Of a stretch of DNA of 64,000 nucleotides, positions 62,905 to 64,000 are shown in pieces. The notes under the pieces were generated by a model. It had not been told where the DNA came from. It ran no database searches and saw nothing but the letters and a program-made list of their open reading frames with translations. The stretch's first letter is position 1, and each line of letters starts with the position of its first letter. Source of the DNA: Fluviicoccus keumensis. Its GTDB lineage: Bacteria > Pseudomonadota > Gammaproteobacteria > Pseudomonadales > Moraxellaceae. The stretch is taken from positions 1-64,000 of the forward strand of contig NZ_SHKX01000012.1 in NCBI RefSeq assembly GCF_004217445.1, given 5' to 3'. The position numbers and the translations under genes are program-made.

Positions 62905-64000
62905 TTAGGGCTTTGCCGGTTTTTCCCGACGTTGCTCACGCTGCCTGAAACGCGCGGGATGCAGGCTTTTCAATACCCGGTCCGGAACCGGGAAAGGCTC
63001 GTCATTCAGCTCGGCGGCCAGAATTTCGGCGCCCAACGGGGCATAACAGAATCCTTTGGAACCGTGACCGATGCTGACGTACAGTCCGGCGAGCGGTGAG
63101 TCCGGCCCGTCGGCCAGTGGTCCGATCAGAGGCAGGTAGTCCCGGCTTTGCGTACGATAGGATGCCCGCCCGGTCCAGCAATCCACCGGAGGTAGCGCCG
63201 CGCCCAGGCCCGGCACAAAATTGTCCAGCAGGGCCCGGTTGTGCAGATGATCCTCTTCGCGGATATTCGTCCGGTCGTCGTTGGGAATAAAGGAAGCACC
63301 CAGACAATGCCGCCCGTGGAACGCCGGGGTGAGATAGCCGCCGTAAGAGAGGACCTTGCGCAGGGCCGCCAACCCCGGTGTAGAGGGCGTCAGCGCGATT
63401 TGTCCGCGTACGGGGTAAACCGGCAAATTGTGTGCAAATCCGAAGCGACGGGCGTCCAGGGCATTGGCCAGAATCACGCAGTCGGTCTCGGGCAGCGGCG
63501 AGTCGTCGGAGAGCCGGGCGACCCATTCCCCGGCGGCGGTTTGCGTGAGATCCGCAATTTCAGTCCGCCAGCGGCAGCTGATGTTCGGGTCATCCAGCCA
63601 GTAGCGATACAATGCTTCCGGGTGCAGGAAACCGGCATCCGGAAAATGCAGGCATTCCGTATCAATACGGACCCCGGCCAGCTGTGAGGCCTCTGCCGCA
63701 GATACTTTCTCGACCAGTTGCGGATGCCAGGGGTGGCCCGCCAGTTTCTCGCCCTCGCGCGCTTGGTTTCCGGACAGCAGCCACAACAATCCGGTGGGGT
63801 TCCAGACGCCGGGCAATGACCGGACCTGATCCAGCAACCACAGGTAACCTTGCTGCTGGAAATGCCACACCGACAGGTGCGCCGGCGCCAGCTTGGGGTA
63901 AATGATGGCTGCGGGATTCCCCGAGGCGGCGGAGCCGGGACCGTCGGCCTTGTCCGCCAGAGTCACCTGCCAGCCGCGTCGGGCCATTGCCCGCGCACAG
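62905..64000 (-). CDS. mnmC: MnmC C-terminal FAD oxidoreductase domain (partial)
   Basis: The coding frame runs off the window end, so only the last 365 codons or so are seen. They match the FAD-dependent domain of bifunctional MnmC, which turns cmnm5s2U34 of tRNA into nm5s2U34: ARRGWQVTLADKADGPGSAASGNPAAIIYPKL, then FLHPEALYRYW, YPVRGQI and GHGSKGFCYAPLGAEILA. The methyltransferase domain would lie beyond 64000, so it is not shown whether the gene is fused. An ATG at 63987 lies inside the FAD motif and is not the start. Confidence 0.9.
   Translation of the reverse strand, partial: CARAMARRGWQVTLADKADGPGSAASGNPAAIIYPKLAPAHLSVWHFQQQGYLWLLDQVRSLPGVWNPTGLLWLLSGNQAREGEKLAGHPWHPQLVEKVSAAEASQLAGVRIDTECLHFPDAGFLHPEALYRYWLDDPNISCRWRTEIADLTQTAAGEWVARLSDDSPLPETDCVILANALDARRFGFAHNLPVYPVRGQIALTPSTPGLAALRKVLSYGGYLTPAFHGRHCLGASFIPNDDRTNIREEDHLHNRALLDNFVPGLGAALPPVDCWTGRASYRTQSRDYLPLIGPLADGPDSPLAGLYVSIGHGSKGFCYAPLGAEILAAELNDEPFPVPDRVLKSLHPARFRQREQRREKPAKP

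Overview
The window looks like a chromosomal segment of a moderately GC-rich gammaproteobacterium, most probably a member of the Moraxellaceae/Moraxellales related to Acinetobacter. The strongest pointer is a complete filA-filB-filC-filD-filE-filF type cluster (the uncharacterised 'putative pilus system' annotated in Acinetobacter). The lpx/bam block, the cysI-DUF934 pair and the GntR-smc-zipA-ligA order are also typical of Pseudomonadales. The genus is an inference; no rRNA or tRNA gene was recognised in the window.

Layout. 1-570: AT-rich edge with the tail of one reading frame and an unrecognised ORF, compositionally unlike the rest. 727-13678: recQ, then a dense envelope-biogenesis run pyrH-frr-uppS-cdsA-dxr-rseP-bamA-skp-lpxD-fabZ-lpxA. 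13775-15037: an orphan D12-type DNA adenine methyltransferase sitting between lpxA and lpxB. 15069-23233: lpxB-rnhB-macrodomain-dnaE-accA-tilS. 23321-25653: a META-domain lipoprotein convergent with fabAB on the minus strand. 26022-27703: etfBA. 27779-30535: a MOSC protein, two tandem cysteine-containing paralogues and a small membrane-anchored protein. 30701-33643: topA and a small gene. 33650-37000: a CxxC thioredoxin-fold protein with cysH (APS reductase type), thrH and pabB. 37114-48018: the fil region. 48077-50216: cysI with DUF934. 50453-61176: DUF748 protein, GntR regulator, smc, zipA, ligA. 61210-64000: SulP transporter and the C-terminal part of mnmC (cut by the window end).

How the genes work together. 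The first third supplies UMP kinase and ribosome recycling, undecaprenyl and phospholipid precursors, outer-membrane protein assembly (BamA, Skp, RseP) and lipid A (LpxD, FabZ, LpxA, LpxB), with fatty-acid input from AccA and FabA/FabB. CysH and CysI, with DUF934, form the assimilatory sulfate-reduction branch. ThrH and PabB are amino-acid and folate functions. The fil region is the main accessory module: four secreted FilA-like proteins share a GQxG motif just after the signal peptide and an IAG/VAG end motif, followed by a C39-type peptidase, two outer-membrane beta-barrel candidates, a secreted protein and a lipoprotein. One paralogue (39340-40425) has the codon bias of a very highly expressed gene, its own extended -10 promoter candidate, a 5' UTR stem-loop and a perfect terminator, so it is probably the major subunit of whatever surface structure this system builds.

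Other points for a second look: a low-GC patch covering the ABC-ATPase end of smc, and candidate operators upstream of fabA, the GntR gene, the first filA-like gene and cysI.
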